A stretch of DNA of 64,000 bases, taken from assembly GCF_021018895.1 (NCBI RefSeq), contig NC_079384.1:3496140-3560139 (forward strand). The letters are read 5' to 3'. Under the pieces are notes generated by a model. It saw only the letters and a program-made list of their open reading frames with translations, searched no databases and was not told the origin of the DNA. Position numbers and translations under genes: made by a program. The stretch comes from Seriola aureovittata. Lineage: Eukaryota > Chordata > Actinopteri > Carangiformes > Carangidae. Positions 62,634 through 64,000 of this stretch are shown one piece after another; positions within the stretch are counted from its first letter, which is position 1, and every line of letters starts with the position of its first letter.

Positions 62634-63777
62634 CATTCCAGTGGAAGATAAACTGTAAGTGGAAAATGGCATTAGGACTGATGGGACTTTACCTAGAGAG
62701 ACGGCTATTAAAAGATCTTTTCATCTTGTCTATTTGAGGTCCCAGGCTGTATTCCTGCAAGGTGGGAGTATCGGGGGCTGCGCCTTGTCGCCCAGTTACT
62801 TCTAATATTTCTGAACACATGTCTGACCCATGTGATGGCAACTGCTGATTTTGAGAAGTAATATTTCATTAGAGCGCTAACTTGCCCCTTTCGTTCCCGT
62901 ACACCCGGTCCAAGGAACATTTTTATTTACACTGATGGCGCCTTGATGAAAGGTAGTGGTGAAGTCACGCTGGTCGCACTGCATGCGCTGTGCTGGTACC
63001 TCACTCCTGATAGCCCTGAAGGTTTAGCATGTAAGTGCTAATGCTGCTGGAATATTTCAACTTGAATCGAAGCATGAACTTTTCTTTTTTTTCCCAGTTT
63101 CTGTCAAACCAAAGCGGTCAGCTTAAAAGATGTGAAAAGGCGTCGGAGAGCTGATCCTCTGTGGGTTCATCGCTATGAGCAACAACTTTCACATTACACA
63201 TTGTTAATATAAAAATGAAAACCAGAACAGCTTTAAACTTGCATTAACTGTTTTTTTTGGTCATTTAGAAACAAGCTGTAAACATAAGACTGATGTTTTA
63301 TCATTTGATAGTGAACTTTGTTGTGAACAGGTACTTCATTTAAACATAATTAGACACACGGCAACATTATCATCAATTCTGAGTAGTTTTCCTGCTCAGC
63401 TTCTGCATGTAAATCCATTATTCCCTCCCACATTAGCTCTGTTTGGTATCCACCAACTCCTGACTCCTTTGGCTCTTTAGCTAAATGCTTCAGTCGGCTT
63501 CCCCAGTGAGACCAAAACAGCCAACCCCTATTATTTTCTATCTACAACCTCTACACCTGCCGATGGCTAGGCCCATGCTGGCTTGTATTGACACGCTGCC
63601 CCGCGACACTTCGCACCACCGTCCTATTTCCAGCCTCTGCCCCTGAAACAAACACCTTCTTTTTTTTTTCTCCAGAGAAAAGGCAGTTTTGTATTTCCTG
63701 TGTCCTGTAGCATCTCAGCTTCCCCTTTTCCTCATCTCTTGCTGTGACTGTCACTGTCTCTCATGTGTGTGCAACAG

Positions 63778-63850
63778 ATGAGGAGAGTGTATTTGTTGAG
63801 GAAAAAAGATGATGCCTTGATGAACCGTGCTCCGGAGATCGGCTCCTCAG
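63778..63850 (+). other. Doubtful splice-flanked open exon in PEMT intron
   Basis: A 73-bp stretch between a gtgcaacag acceptor and a gtgaga donor, reading MRRVYLLRKKDDALMNRAPE and on to IGSS. It does not resemble any PEMT segment, and its length would shift the downstream phase by one base. It may be a cassette or alternative last exon, an exon of another gene, or a chance pattern. Confidence 0.2.
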
Positions 63851-64000
63851 GTGAGAAGAGCAGTGGGTCTCCTCACCTGAGTTTAAGTTAATGTCTGCAC
63901 GTCTTTATGGTAGACATTTTGTTTGTATGTCATGATCAGTGGTCCTGTTGCAGTGCTGTAGCGCGACACGACACTGGTTGCCAGTCTCCTGCTGAACCAA

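Larger units (their letters stand above)
60938..64000. other. PEMT intron 2, partial
   Basis: It runs to the window edge. The expected next PEMT exon (ARWEHKTR-like) was not found. A T31 run lies at 62601-62631. A small splice-flanked open stretch at 63778-63850 is treated as a doubtful exon. Confidence 0.6.

Noticed and set aside
63778..63850. Assigning this stretch as PEMT exon 3
   Set aside because: The expected ARWEH-like sequence is absent and the exon would break the phase pattern of the gene.

Overview
The window looks like nuclear DNA of a ray-finned fish, probably a percomorph. It is gene-poor, AT-leaning and full of (CA)n/(GT)n microsatellites and homopolymer runs. Its protein-coding parts are short exons bounded by GT/AG splice sites, and several dispersed repeats resemble families common in percomorph genomes. 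No bacterial, phage or CRISPR feature is present.

Layout. Positions 1 to about 27,000 hold the 3' half of a Rab small-GTPase gene on the + strand, most likely RAB26. Five coding exons are seen (6559-6611, 23098-23163, 23821-23877, 24451-24527, 26034-26136), then a 3'UTR ending near an AATAAA at 26911. The exons carrying the P-loop, switch I and switch II were not found and should lie left of the window. A 16.5-kb intron (6612-23097) contains, on the opposite strand, a large open exon (15917-16955) of a serine/proline-rich adaptor-like protein that I do not recognise. It has near-consensus splice sites at both ends, and a short exon (15198-15283) may complete its reading frame. Positions 27,000 to 57,600 are about 30 kb without a convincing gene: microsatellites, a paired 97-bp MITE, LINE-2-like and SINE-like pieces and a degenerate minisatellite. 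From 57,869 to the right edge is the 5' part of PEMT (phosphatidylethanolamine N-methyltransferase) on the + strand: exon 1 at 57869-57976 and exon 2 at 60830-60937, with later exons beyond the window. A ZNF143/THAP11-like motif lies about 190 bp upstream of the exon 1 ATG.

Functions. RAB26 acts in vesicle traffic and PEMT makes phosphatidylcholine at the ER. I see no functional module joining them; they are simply neighbours. The most unusual points are the antisense gene nested in the Rab intron, the two possible PEMT start codons (weak in exon 1, strong at the first base of exon 2), a perfect 17-bp hairpin at 15437-15476, and a Tc1/mariner relic with a recognisable transposase motif just before a Rab exon. 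I did not find a clear undescribed system. All assignments rest on reading translations and splice sites by eye; no search was run.
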